From assembly GCA_050248795.1 (NCBI GenBank), contig JBFWRS010000022.1, positions 1 to 61,110 of the forward strand: 61,110 bases of DNA, read 5' to 3'. The position numbers and the translations under genes were made by a program. The DNA comes from CAZTDU01 sp050248795 (GTDB lineage Bacteria; Pseudomonadota; Gammaproteobacteria; Burkholderiales; SG8-39). This document shows, piece after piece, positions 42,922 to 51,061 of the stretch (positions within the stretch are counted from its first letter, which is position 1; every line of letters starts with the position of its first letter). Under the pieces are notes generated by a model. It did no database searches. It worked only from the letters and a program-made list of their open reading frames with translations, and was not told the DNA's origin.

Positions 42922-43489
42922 ACTTGCCGCCGCCCAGCGGCGTGACGACGACGAATTCCCCCGCGCCGAGGTACACGCCGGTAAGCGCCGAGATGGTCGA
43001 GCCGTGCGACACCAGAACCAGGTTGCCGTCGCGCGGGCGCGCGGACACCAGCGCCTGCATCGCGCGCACCTGCTTGTCGCGATTCTGCGGACGGGTGAAG
43101 AGGTTCGACAGCGCAGTGGAGGTTTCCGGCGTCCTGCCGAACGCCAGTTCCGCCGTCTCGATGCAGCGGCACCAGGGGCTGCTGAGGATCCTGCCCACCG
43201 GAATCCCGCGCGCGCGGAACGCGTCGCCCGCGCGCCGCGCGTCGGCGCGGCCTTCGTCGCTCAGGTTGCGCTGCGTGGCGCAATCGTCCAGCCGCATGCC
43301 GGGCGGGTCGCCGGTGCCGGGCACGGTGAGCGCATGGCGCATCATCACCACCTGCCCGCCGCCCTTCAGCAGCGCCCACAGCCGTTCGTCGGCGGCTGCG
43401 ACGGCTTGCACCGGCGCGAGCAGCGCGGCGAGTGCGATCCACGAGGCGACAAGGATGCGGCGCGCGCGTTCGTGGCTGGTCACGGTCAT
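42890..43489 (-). CDS. histidine phosphatase family protein, exported, 199 aa
   Basis: This is a branch-2-like histidine phosphatase fold. The N-terminal phosphohistidine motif is VMMRHALT near residue 50, with a second arginine block SSPWCRCIETAEL near 103 and the late LVSHGSTISAL near 160. A signal peptide (residues 8-32, ending AVAAAD) indicates a periplasmic location, as in the Ais-like family. The substrate is unknown. It is convergent with the CHAD gene, overlapping by 32 bases; the overlapping tails are genuine in both frames. Confidence 0.88.
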   Translation of the reverse strand: MTVTSHERARRILVASWIALAALLAPVQAVAAADERLWALLKGGGQVVMMRHALTVPGTGDPPGMRLDDCATQRNLSDEGRADARRAGDAFRARGIPVGRILSSPWCRCIETAELAFGRTPETSTALSNLFTRPQNRDKQVRAMQALVSARPRDGNLVLVSHGSTISALTGVYLGAGEFVVVTPLGGGKFKVAGQGAAH

Positions 43490-43546
43490 GGCGCTGCCGA
43501 TTCTAGCCCCTGATCGCGCGCATCGATTGGTGATATCGTCGCCCGC

Positions 43547-44272
43547 ATGCGCGTAGGCCTGCTCGTCACCTGCCTGGTCGACCTGATGCGACCGCGCATC
43601 GGCTTCGCCGCCATCGAGTTGCTCGAGGCCGCAGGTTGCGAAGTGGTGGTGCCGCCCGCGCAGACCTGCTGCGGGCAGCCGGGCTGGAACTCCGGCGACC
43701 GTCTCTCGGCGCGCGCGCTTGCCGAGAAGCTGGTGGCGGAATTCGAGCAGTGCGACTACCTGGTTGCGCCATCCGGGTCCTGCGCCGGCATGGTCAAGGC
43801 GCATTACAAGGACCTGTTCCCGGGCGAGGGCGCGTGGCTCGCGCGCGTCGAGGCGCTTGCCGCGAAGACCTGCGAACTGACGGATTTCCTCACCCGCGTC
43901 GCCAGGCTCGAGCGCATGCCCGGCAGTTTCAGCGGCTCGATCACCTATCACGATTCATGCTCGGGGCTGCGCGAGCTGGGCGTGAAGGCGCAGCCGCGCG
44001 CGCTGCTGGCTAAGATGCCCGGCACGACGCTCACCGAGATGAAGGACTGCGAGACCTGCTGCGGTTTCGGCGGCACCTTCTCGATCAAGTTCGGCGACAT
44101 CTCCGCCGAGATGGCCGAGGAGAAGTGCCGCAACATCGCCGCCAGCGGCGCGTCCGCGGTGGTGCTCGGCGACCTGGGCTGCATGCTCAGCATCGAAGGC
44201 CGCCTGCGCAGGCGCGGCGACGACCGCACCCTGGTGCTGCACGTGGCCGAAGCGTTGGCCTGGAAAGGCTGA
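43547..44272 (+). CDS. lutA: (Fe-S)-binding L-lactate/glycolate oxidation subunit, LutA/YkgE-like
   Basis: This is the LutA subunit of the LutABC-type lactate dehydrogenase complex. Two CCG repeats carry Fe-S or heterodisulfide-type ligands: QTCCGQPGWNSG near residue 40 and CETCCGFGGTFS near 167, with intervening CDYLVAPSGSCAGM. The length of 241 aa is typical. It is followed, nine bases on, by lutB. Confidence 0.92.
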   Translation: MRVGLLVTCLVDLMRPRIGFAAIELLEAAGCEVVVPPAQTCCGQPGWNSGDRLSARALAEKLVAEFEQCDYLVAPSGSCAGMVKAHYKDLFPGEGAWLARVEALAAKTCELTDFLTRVARLERMPGSFSGSITYHDSCSGLRELGVKAQPRALLAKMPGTTLTEMKDCETCCGFGGTFSIKFGDISAEMAEEKCRNIAASGASAVVLGDLGCMLSIEGRLRRRGDDRTLVLHVAEALAWKG

Positions 44273-44280
44273 GGGACGGC

Positions 44281-45705
44281 GTGCAATACCAGTCCATGCA
44301 CTTCAGGCAGCGTTCCGGCCGCGCGCTCGCGGACGTGAAGCTGCAGGACGTGCTGACGCGTTTCCGCGGCGGCTTCGCCGACAAGCGCACCGCGGCGCGC
44401 AATGCGTTCGGCCCCGAGGCGTTCGAGGCGCTGCGCGACGTGTCGGCGCAGATTCGCGACCGCGCGATCGGTGCGCTGGATGCCTGGCTGCTGCGCTTCG
44501 AGGCCGAGGCGACGCGGCGGGGCACCAAGGTGCTGTGGGCAGAGGATTCGGCACAGGTGCGCAAGCTCGTGCTGGAGATCTGCGCGCGGCATGGGCTCAC
44601 CAAGGCGATCAAGTCGAAGTCCATGGTGTCCGAGGAATCGGGGCTTAACGACGCGCTGGCCGAGCACGGCGTGGTGCCCATCGAGACCGACCTCGGCGAG
44701 TACATCATCCAGCTCGCCGGGGAGCCGCCCTCGCACATCATCGCGCCGGCGATCCACAAGTCGAAGGAGGAGGTGTCCGACCTCTTCGTCGAGCACCACA
44801 AGCGGCCGCGCCTCACCGGTCACGAGGAACTCACGCGCGAAGCGCGCGAGATGCTGCGCGGGCATTTCCTCTCGGCCGACCTCGGCATTTCCGGCGGCAA
44901 TTTCCTCGTCGCCGAGACCGGTTCGGTGGCGATCGTCACCAACGAGGGCAATGGCCGCATGGTGACGACGCTGCCGCGCGTGCACATCGCCATCACCGGC
45001 ATCGAGAAGGTGATCCCGACGCTGGAGGACCTGTCGACGCTCAACCGCGTGCTGCCGCGCTCGGCCACCGGGCAGGACATTTCCAACTACTTCACCATCG
45101 TCACCGGGCCGCGGCGCGAGGGCGACCTGGACGGCCCCGAGCACCACTACGTGATCCTGGTCGACGCCGGCCGCACCGAGCTCGTCGGCAGCGACATGCA
45201 GGAGATGCTGCGCTGCATACGTTGCGGTGCATGCATGAACCACTGCCCGGTGTACCAGACGGTGGGGGGGCACGCCTACGGCTGGGTGTATCCGGGTCCG
45301 ATGGGCTCGGTGCTGACGCCGGTATACAACGGCATCGAGAATGCGCTCGACCTGCCGCAGGCGGCGACGCTGTGCGGCGCCTGCCACGTAGCCTGCCCGG
45401 TGAAGATCCCGCTGCCCGAGCTGCTGCGCAAGCTGCGCGAGAAGCAGGTCGAGCGCCGGCTGCGGCCGTGGCGCGAGCGCACCGGATTGCGCATCTGGGG
45501 CTTCCTCGCGCGCCATCCATGGCTGTATGCGCAGGTGTCGATGATCGGCGTGCGCGTGCTGAAGATGATGGGCGGCGCGAACGGCCGCATCGAGCGCTTG
45601 CCGTTCAAGTCGGGCTGGACGCTGGGGCGCGCCTTGCCCGCACCCGAGGGCAGCACCTTCAGGGAGCTGTACGCCGAACGGCAGCGCGAGGCGCGCGCGC
45701 GATGA
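44281..45705 (+). CDS. lutB: iron-sulfur L-lactate oxidation subunit, LutB/YkgF-like
   Basis: This is the largest LutABC subunit. It has an N-terminal LUD domain (about residues 60-290, with FLVAETGSVAIVTNEGNGR) and two 4Fe-4S motifs, CIRCGACMNHCPVY near residue 315 and CGACHVACPVKIPL near 365. The GTG start (VQYQSMHF) matches the N-terminus of relatives, which usually read MQ-x-H/Q-SM. No lutC gene follows in the window; instead the stop overlaps a secretin-type gene. The complex probably passes electrons to the respiratory chain. Confidence 0.92.
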   Translation: MQYQSMHFRQRSGRALADVKLQDVLTRFRGGFADKRTAARNAFGPEAFEALRDVSAQIRDRAIGALDAWLLRFEAEATRRGTKVLWAEDSAQVRKLVLEICARHGLTKAIKSKSMVSEESGLNDALAEHGVVPIETDLGEYIIQLAGEPPSHIIAPAIHKSKEEVSDLFVEHHKRPRLTGHEELTREAREMLRGHFLSADLGISGGNFLVAETGSVAIVTNEGNGRMVTTLPRVHIAITGIEKVIPTLEDLSTLNRVLPRSATGQDISNYFTIVTGPRREGDLDGPEHHYVILVDAGRTELVGSDMQEMLRCIRCGACMNHCPVYQTVGGHAYGWVYPGPMGSVLTPVYNGIENALDLPQAATLCGACHVACPVKIPLPELLRKLREKQVERRLRPWRERTGLRIWGFLARHPWLYAQVSMIGVRVLKMMGGANGRIERLPFKSGWTLGRALPAPEGSTFRELYAERQREARAR

Positions 45706-46505
45706 TGGCGCGGCCGATGCGGGGATTCCTCTGCGGCCTGCTGCTGCTCCTCGCCGCGACCCGCCCGGCGTTCGCGCAATCGCTGGAGATCATCGAGCTG
45801 CGCCACCGCCCGGCAGCGGAACTGATCCCGGTGGTGCAGCCGCTGCTGGAGCAGGGCGGAGCGCTGAGCGGCAACGGCTTCCAGCTCATCGTGCGCGCTT
45901 CGCCCGGCAACCTCGCGCAGATCCGCCAGGTGGTCGCCAGCCTCGACCGCGCGGCGCGGCAGCTCGTGATCCAGGTGCGGCACGAGCTCTCGGCGCAGGA
46001 GCGCCGCCTCGATGCGCGCGGCGAAGTCGTCCTCAGCCCCGGCGGCAGCCGCGCGGCCGTCGCAGCGGGCGAAACTGCGGCGCGGTCGAGCGGCGGCGTG
46101 GCGCAGCAGGTGCGTACGCAGGAGGGCACGCCGGCATTCATCAGCACCGGCAGCTCCGTGCTCGTGCCGTCGCGCACGGTGCGGCGCACGGTCAACGGCG
46201 TGCTCGTGCAGGACACCAGCGTCGAGCGGCCCATCGTCACCGGCTTCCATGCCACCCCCCGCGTCAGCGGCGACACGGTGTTCCTCGACCTGTCCGCGCA
46301 ACGCGACACGCCGGGCCGTCTCGGCCCCGGCAGCGCCAACATCAGCCGCACCGCCACCACCGTCAGCGGCAAGCTCGGCCAGTGGATCGAAGTGAGCGGC
46401 GCGTCGCAGTCCGCCAGCGGGGACGCGAGCGGCGTGCTGTCGCGCTCGTCGCAGGAAGGCTCCCGCGGCGAGCGCCTGTACCTGCGGGTGGACGAGGCAA
46501 AGTAA
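45702..46505 (+). CDS. secretin N-terminal-domain-like periplasmic protein, 267 aa
   Basis: A signal peptide (residues 6-26, ending PAFAQS) is followed by one secretin N1-like domain (LEIIELRHRPAAELIPVVQP and IRQVVASLDRAARQLVIQV). The remaining 170 residues are Ser/Gly/Arg-rich strands. The channel-forming secretin homology domain is missing. It is therefore not a complete PilQ or GspD. Its ATG overlaps the lutB stop (ATGA). The role is unknown. Confidence 0.78.
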   Translation: MMARPMRGFLCGLLLLLAATRPAFAQSLEIIELRHRPAAELIPVVQPLLEQGGALSGNGFQLIVRASPGNLAQIRQVVASLDRAARQLVIQVRHELSAQERRLDARGEVVLSPGGSRAAVAAGETAARSSGGVAQQVRTQEGTPAFISTGSSVLVPSRTVRRTVNGVLVQDTSVERPIVTGFHATPRVSGDTVFLDLSAQRDTPGRLGPGSANISRTATTVSGKLGQWIEVSGASQSASGDASGVLSRSSQEGSRGERLYLRVDEAK

Positions 46506-46524
46506 GGAAGAAGGCAAGCAAGCT

Positions 46525-48369
46525 TCAGCGCGCGCGCCGCCCGGCGCGCAGGCGGAATCGCCCGGGGGCCAGCGCATCGACCAGCTTGCCTTCCAGCGGC
46601 AGCGGTTCGCCGCAGGCATGGCTGGCGAGCAAATCCGCGCCCAATCCGGCCCACAGCAGGCCGCGCGAGCCGTAGGCGCAGGCGCCGTACAGGCCCGGCC
46701 CGCGCGCATCCTCGATCGGGCCGATCATCGGCAGGCGGTCCGGTACCGTCGCCCGCCACGCGACGCGGCCGCCGAGCGTCGCGGGGTCGAGCCCGGCCGA
46801 TGCGCCGGGGATGATGCGTTCGAGCCGCGACAGGTTTTCCGCATGGTCGCCCGGGCGCTGCTCGGCCTCTTCGTCGTCGAAGTCGAAGCTCGCGCCGGTG
46901 ACCGCGATGCCGTCGACCGGCGGCACCACGAACCCGCCCCTCAACACCACGGTGCGCAGTTGCGACAAGCGCTCGCCGGGCAGGTGCGTGAGCTGGCCGC
47001 GCACGCGCCGCATGCGCACCGCCGCATCCGGCGCGAGGCGCAGCGCATCGCCCGCGTTGGCGAGCACCACCGTGCCCGCGCGCGCGATCTCGCCGCCGTT
47101 CGCATCGCGCGCGAGCCAGTCGTCGCCCGCGCGCTCGAGCACGGCGACCTCGCGCCCGTAGCGCGCGACCAGTCTCTCGCCGCAGCCCGCGAGCAGCGCG
47201 CGCGCCATCGACGGCGGACGCAGCCATCCCGCCTGCGCGAACCACACGCCGCCCGCGGCGACGCGCATGCCGGCGAGCCAGCTCGCGCGGCTGGCGTCCA
47301 CCTGCTCGGCGTACGCCGCGGGATAGCCGAGCGCCGCGAGCGCGCGCTGCTGCGCGTCGGCCTCCCGCGAATCGCGCGCGAGCTGCAGCACGCCGCACGC
47401 GCTATGTTCGATGCCGCTCGCCAGCAGGCGCAGGAAGGCCGCGCGCGTGAGGCGCGCGAACACGCTGTCGTCCGGCGCGATCAGCGGATGGAAGGTCCCC
47501 GCATGATTGCCGGATGCTTCCGCGGCGGGCGCGGCGTGGCGTTCGACGAGTTCAACCTGCCAGCCGCGCGCCGCGAAGCGCTCGCACGCCGCCGCGCCGG
47601 CGATGCCGGCGCCGATCACCATGACGCGCCGCGCCGATGCCTGCGGCGCTTGGGCGGCTGCGCCGCGCGGCACCAGGCTTGCGCACAGCATCTCGCGCTT
47701 GGCGCCAAAACCCGTGCGCTTCTCCACCGCGAAGCCGGCGGCGCCGAGCGCGGCGCGGACTTCGCCAGCGACGCTCCAGGTCGCCGCGGTCGCCCCCGGC
47801 GCGGCAAGCCGCGCCAGGCGCTTCAGCAGCGGCGCCGACCACATCTCCGGGTTGCGCGCAGGCGAAAAGCCGTCGAGGTAGATCGCGTCCGCGGCGAGCC
47901 TGAGCTGGGGCAGCGCGTCCGCCGCATCGGCGAAAAAGAGCGTCAGCACCACGCGCCCGTGTTCGAGAACCATGCGGTGGCAGCCCGGCACCAGCAGCGG
48001 CCACGCTTCGCGCAGCGCTGCCGATTGCGCGGCGACTTGGGCGTGCGGTGCATGCAGCGCGGCGAGGTCCGCTGCGGCAAACGGGTGCTTCTCCACGGCG
48101 ACGTAGTGCAGCGTCGCGCAGCGCCGCGCATCCTCGCGCCAGGCCTGCCAGGTGGCGAGGAAGTTCAGCCCCAGCCCGAATCCGGTCTCCAGGACGACGA
48201 AGCGCTCGCGGCCCTGCCAGCGCGCGGGCAGTCCGTTGCCGTCGAGGAACACGTGGCGTGCCTGCGCGAGGCCGCCGCCGGCGCTGTGGTAGACGTCGCC
48301 GTAGGCTTCCGAGTACGGCGTGCCATCCGCCGCGTACGCAGGGCGGGCGGGCACGAGGGCGAACGGCAT
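46525..48369 (-). CDS. mnmC: bifunctional tRNA mnm5s2U34 biosynthesis enzyme MnmC
   Basis: MnmC carries out the last two steps of mnm5s2U formation at tRNA position 34. The C-terminal FAD-dependent domain (starting near residue 245 with VMVIGAGIAGAAACERFA) removes the carboxymethyl group. The N-terminal SAM-dependent methyltransferase (VLETGFGLGLNFLATW near residue 58 and FSPARNPEMW near 170) methylates. The fused form is 614 aa, as expected. It is divergent from mmsA. Confidence 0.95.
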   Translation of the reverse strand: MPFALVPARPAYAADGTPYSEAYGDVYHSAGGGLAQARHVFLDGNGLPARWQGRERFVVLETGFGLGLNFLATWQAWREDARRCATLHYVAVEKHPFAAADLAALHAPHAQVAAQSAALREAWPLLVPGCHRMVLEHGRVVLTLFFADAADALPQLRLAADAIYLDGFSPARNPEMWSAPLLKRLARLAAPGATAATWSVAGEVRAALGAAGFAVEKRTGFGAKREMLCASLVPRGAAAQAPQASARRVMVIGAGIAGAAACERFAARGWQVELVERHAAPAAEASGNHAGTFHPLIAPDDSVFARLTRAAFLRLLASGIEHSACGVLQLARDSREADAQQRALAALGYPAAYAEQVDASRASWLAGMRVAAGGVWFAQAGWLRPPSMARALLAGCGERLVARYGREVAVLERAGDDWLARDANGGEIARAGTVVLANAGDALRLAPDAAVRMRRVRGQLTHLPGERLSQLRTVVLRGGFVVPPVDGIAVTGASFDFDDEEAEQRPGDHAENLSRLERIIPGASAGLDPATLGGRVAWRATVPDRLPMIGPIEDARGPGLYGACAYGSRGLLWAGLGADLLASHACGEPLPLEGKLVDALAPGRFRLRAGRRAR

Positions 48370-48375
48370 CCCGGC

Positions 48376-48381
48376 TAGACT
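48376..48381 (+). promoter_or_regulatory. TAGACT, -10-like hexamer before mmsA
   Basis: This lies 40 bases before the mmsA ATG and within a decamer identical to the one before pbpG. No clear -35 box is present. Confidence 0.3.
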
Positions 48382-48421
48382 ATCATTGGGTCATTTCCCG
48401 TCACGCATGCCGGAGTGCGCC

Positions 48422-49933
48422 ATGAACAAGCCCGCCGACCTCAAGTTCGCCACTGTCCCTGTCTGGATCAACGGCAGCGCCGTGCATCCTGCCACCGCCC
48501 GCCACGGTGAGGTGTTCAATCCGGCCACCGGCCAGATCGTCAGGCGCGTGCCGTTCTGCGGCGCAGAGACCATCGACGCGGCGGTGAAAGCTGCGCAGGC
48601 GGCGCTGCCGGCGTGGCGCGACGCGCCTGCAATCCGGCGCGCGCGCATCATGCAGAAGTTCCTCGTGCTGCTGGAAAAGCACCAGAAGGAACTCGCGGTG
48701 CTGGTCACCGAGGAGCATGGCAAGACGCTGCCCGATGCCATGGGCTCGGTGCAGCGCGGCATGGAGGTGGTGGAATTCGCCTGCGGCATCCCGGCGCTGC
48801 TGAAGGGCGAATACTCCGAGAACGTCGGCACGCAGGTGGACACGCACACTGTGCGCCAGGCGGTCGGCGTCTGCGCCGGCATCACGCCGTTCAATTTCCC
48901 GGTGATGGTGCCGCTGTGGATGTTCCCGATGGCGATCGCCTGCGGCAATACCTTCATTCTCAAGCCCTCCGAGAAGGTGCCCTCGGCGTCGCTGCGCATG
49001 GCAGAGTTGTTGAAGGAAGCCGGATTGCCCGACGGCGTGCTGAACGTGGTGCATGGCGACAAGGAGGCGGTGGACGCGATCCTCGCGCACCCGGGAATCG
49101 CCGCGGTGAGCTTCGTCGGCTCGACGCCGATTGCGAAGTACATCTACGAGACCGGCGCGCGGCACGGCAAGCGGGTGCAGGCGCTGGGCGGGGCGAAGAA
49201 CCACGCCGTGGTGCTGCCGGACGCTGACCTGGAGTTCGCCGCCGACGCGCTGATCGGCGCCGGCTACGGCTCGGCCGGCGAGCGCTGCATGGCGATCAGC
49301 GCGGTGGTCGCGGTCGGCGCCGCCGCCGACCCGCTGGTCGCGCTCTTGAAGAAGAAGGCCGAGGCGGTGAAGCTCGGCCCGGGCACGCAGGACGGCGTCG
49401 ACATGGGTCCGCTGATAAGCCGCGTGCACCGCGACAAGGTGGCCTCCTACGTCGACCAGGGCGTCAAGGAAGGCGCGCAGCTGGTGCTCGATGGCCGCGC
49501 CGAAACGAAGCGCGAAGGCTTCTTCCTCGGCGCGACGCTGTTCGACAAGGTGAAACCGTCGATGGAGATCTACAGGAACGAGATCTTCGGCCCGGTGCTG
49601 TCGGTGCTGCGCGTGGAATCGCTGGAAGACGCGATTGCGATGGTGAACGCGAATCCCTACGCCAACGGCGCCGCGATCTTCACCGAATCGGGCGGCGCCG
49701 CGCGCAGATTCGAGAACGAGGTCTCGATCGGCATGGTGGGCGTGAACGTGCCGATCCCGGTGCCGGTGGCGTACTACTCCTTCGGCGGCTGGAGGAACTC
49801 CCTCTTCGGCGACCTGCACGTGCACGGCGTCGAGGGCGTGAAGTTCTACACCCGCACCAAGGTGGTGACGACGCGCTGGCCGCACCAGGACACGCCGAAG
49901 GCCGGCGGCTTCACGATGCCGACGCTGGGCTAG
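48422..49933 (+). CDS. mmsA: methylmalonate-semialdehyde dehydrogenase (CoA-acylating)
   Basis: This NAD-dependent, CoA-acylating aldehyde dehydrogenase acts in valine/propanoate catabolism and yields propanoyl-CoA (or acetyl-CoA). The catalytic cysteine is Cys289 in SAGERCMAIS, the NAD loop VSFVGSTPIA near residue 229, and the PFNFPVMVPLWMFP stretch near 156 is typical for MmsA. The 503 aa length fits. It sits alone, without the usual mmsB, next to an enolase-superfamily gene. The ATG at 48422 gives MNKPADLKFAT. Confidence 0.93.
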   Translation: MNKPADLKFATVPVWINGSAVHPATARHGEVFNPATGQIVRRVPFCGAETIDAAVKAAQAALPAWRDAPAIRRARIMQKFLVLLEKHQKELAVLVTEEHGKTLPDAMGSVQRGMEVVEFACGIPALLKGEYSENVGTQVDTHTVRQAVGVCAGITPFNFPVMVPLWMFPMAIACGNTFILKPSEKVPSASLRMAELLKEAGLPDGVLNVVHGDKEAVDAILAHPGIAAVSFVGSTPIAKYIYETGARHGKRVQALGGAKNHAVVLPDADLEFAADALIGAGYGSAGERCMAISAVVAVGAAADPLVALLKKKAEAVKLGPGTQDGVDMGPLISRVHRDKVASYVDQGVKEGAQLVLDGRAETKREGFFLGATLFDKVKPSMEIYRNEIFGPVLSVLRVESLEDAIAMVNANPYANGAAIFTESGGAARRFENEVSIGMVGVNVPIPVPVAYYSFGGWRNSLFGDLHVHGVEGVKFYTRTKVVTTRWPHQDTPKAGGFTMPTLG

Positions 49934-49957
49934 CCGCCGCTTCCTCGCGCCAGCCGC

Positions 49958-51034
49958 GTGAAGCTCGAGCGCTGGTCGCTGTCGTTCTACCGGCTGCCGT
50001 ACGCCCGCGAGGTGCGCTGGGCGAACGCGATCGAACGCGAAGGCCTGTTCGCGCTGCTGGAACTCGTTGCCGACAACGGCGCGCGCGGCATCGCCGAGGG
50101 CACCATCAAGGCGAGCTGGCAGGGCGTGTCGCCGCGCTCGCTCGCCGCGGCGCTGGAAGACCTGGTGCTGCCGCTCGTCGCGCCGGTCGACCTTGCAGAC
50201 GAGCGCGCGGTGGCCGCCGCGCTGGCAAGGCTGCCCGAGAATCGCCTTGCGAAAGCGCTCGTGGACAATGCCTGCTGGACGCTGCGCGCCGCGGCGCGCG
50301 GCGTACCGCTATGGAAAACCTGGGGCGGCAGCGGCAAGGTGGAACTGTCGTGGACCGTCACGCGCGATGCGCCGGCGAACATGGCCGCGGACGCGGCGCG
50401 CATGTGCGCACGCCATGGCTTTCGCGCGCTGAAGGTGAAAGGCGGGCAGGGCGTGGATACCGACCTCGCGGCATTGAAGGAAATCCGCGCCGCTGTCGGC
50501 GACGAAGCCGCGCTTTACGTCGATGCCAACAGCGCCTATCCGGCGACCGAAGCGGCGGCGTACCTGCGCGCGCTGCAGGCAGCCGGCGTCGCGCTGGCCG
50601 AGGACCCGGCGCCGCTCGCGCCGGATGCGGCATTCGAGCGCCTGCAGCAGGGCAGCGCGTTGCCCATCCTGGTCGATTCCGCATGCTCGTCCAGCCGCGA
50701 CGCGCGGCTCTTCCTCGAGCGCGGCGCCAGGGCGCTCGCGACCAAGCCGGGGCGCGTGGGCCTGTCTGAGACGCGCGCGATCGAGGCGCTGGCCACCGCC
50801 GCCGGCGCAAGCACCACGGTGGGCATCTATGCCGAGAGCCTGCTGGGAACGCTGATCAGCCTGCAGCAGCCCGGCAGCATCCCGGCAGAGCAGACTTTCT
50901 ACCTTGCGATGACCGAACAGGTGACCGCATTCGAGCTGCCGATCCGCGGCGGCTGCGTCGAACTGCCCGGGGTCGCCGACCTGTCGAACCTGGTGGACAG
51001 GGACCGTGTGAGGCGATTGGCCTACAATATCTAG
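49958..51034 (+). CDS. enolase superfamily enzyme (mandelate racemase / muconate lactonising-like), 358 aa
   Basis: This is a TIM-barrel enolase-superfamily protein. The catalytic lysine motif is ALKVKGG near residue 157. Metal ligands are in YVDANSAY (about 187), ALAEDPAPL (about 212) and LPILVDSACSS (about 238). The second-half lysine is ATKPGRVG. The arrangement is of the MLE/dipeptide-epimerase or o-succinylbenzoate-synthase type rather than true mandelate racemase. The start is GTG. It lies just before parE with 27 bases between, and its substrate is unknown. Confidence 0.83.
   Translation: MKLERWSLSFYRLPYAREVRWANAIEREGLFALLELVADNGARGIAEGTIKASWQGVSPRSLAAALEDLVLPLVAPVDLADERAVAAALARLPENRLAKALVDNACWTLRAAARGVPLWKTWGGSGKVELSWTVTRDAPANMAADAARMCARHGFRALKVKGGQGVDTDLAALKEIRAAVGDEAALYVDANSAYPATEAAAYLRALQAAGVALAEDPAPLAPDAAFERLQQGSALPILVDSACSSSRDARLFLERGARALATKPGRVGLSETRAIEALATAAGASTTVGIYAESLLGTLISLQQPGSIPAEQTFYLAMTEQVTAFELPIRGGCVELPGVADLSNLVDRDRVRRLAYNI
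51023..51028 (+). promoter_or_regulatory. TACAAT, -10-like hexamer before parE
   Basis: TACAAT overlaps the tail of the enolase-superfamily gene, 33 bases before the parE ATG. No -35 box with good match is present upstream at 16-18 bases. Confidence 0.3.
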
Positions 51035-51061
51035 TTAACCGGCCCCTGGCCAGTACTAGAT

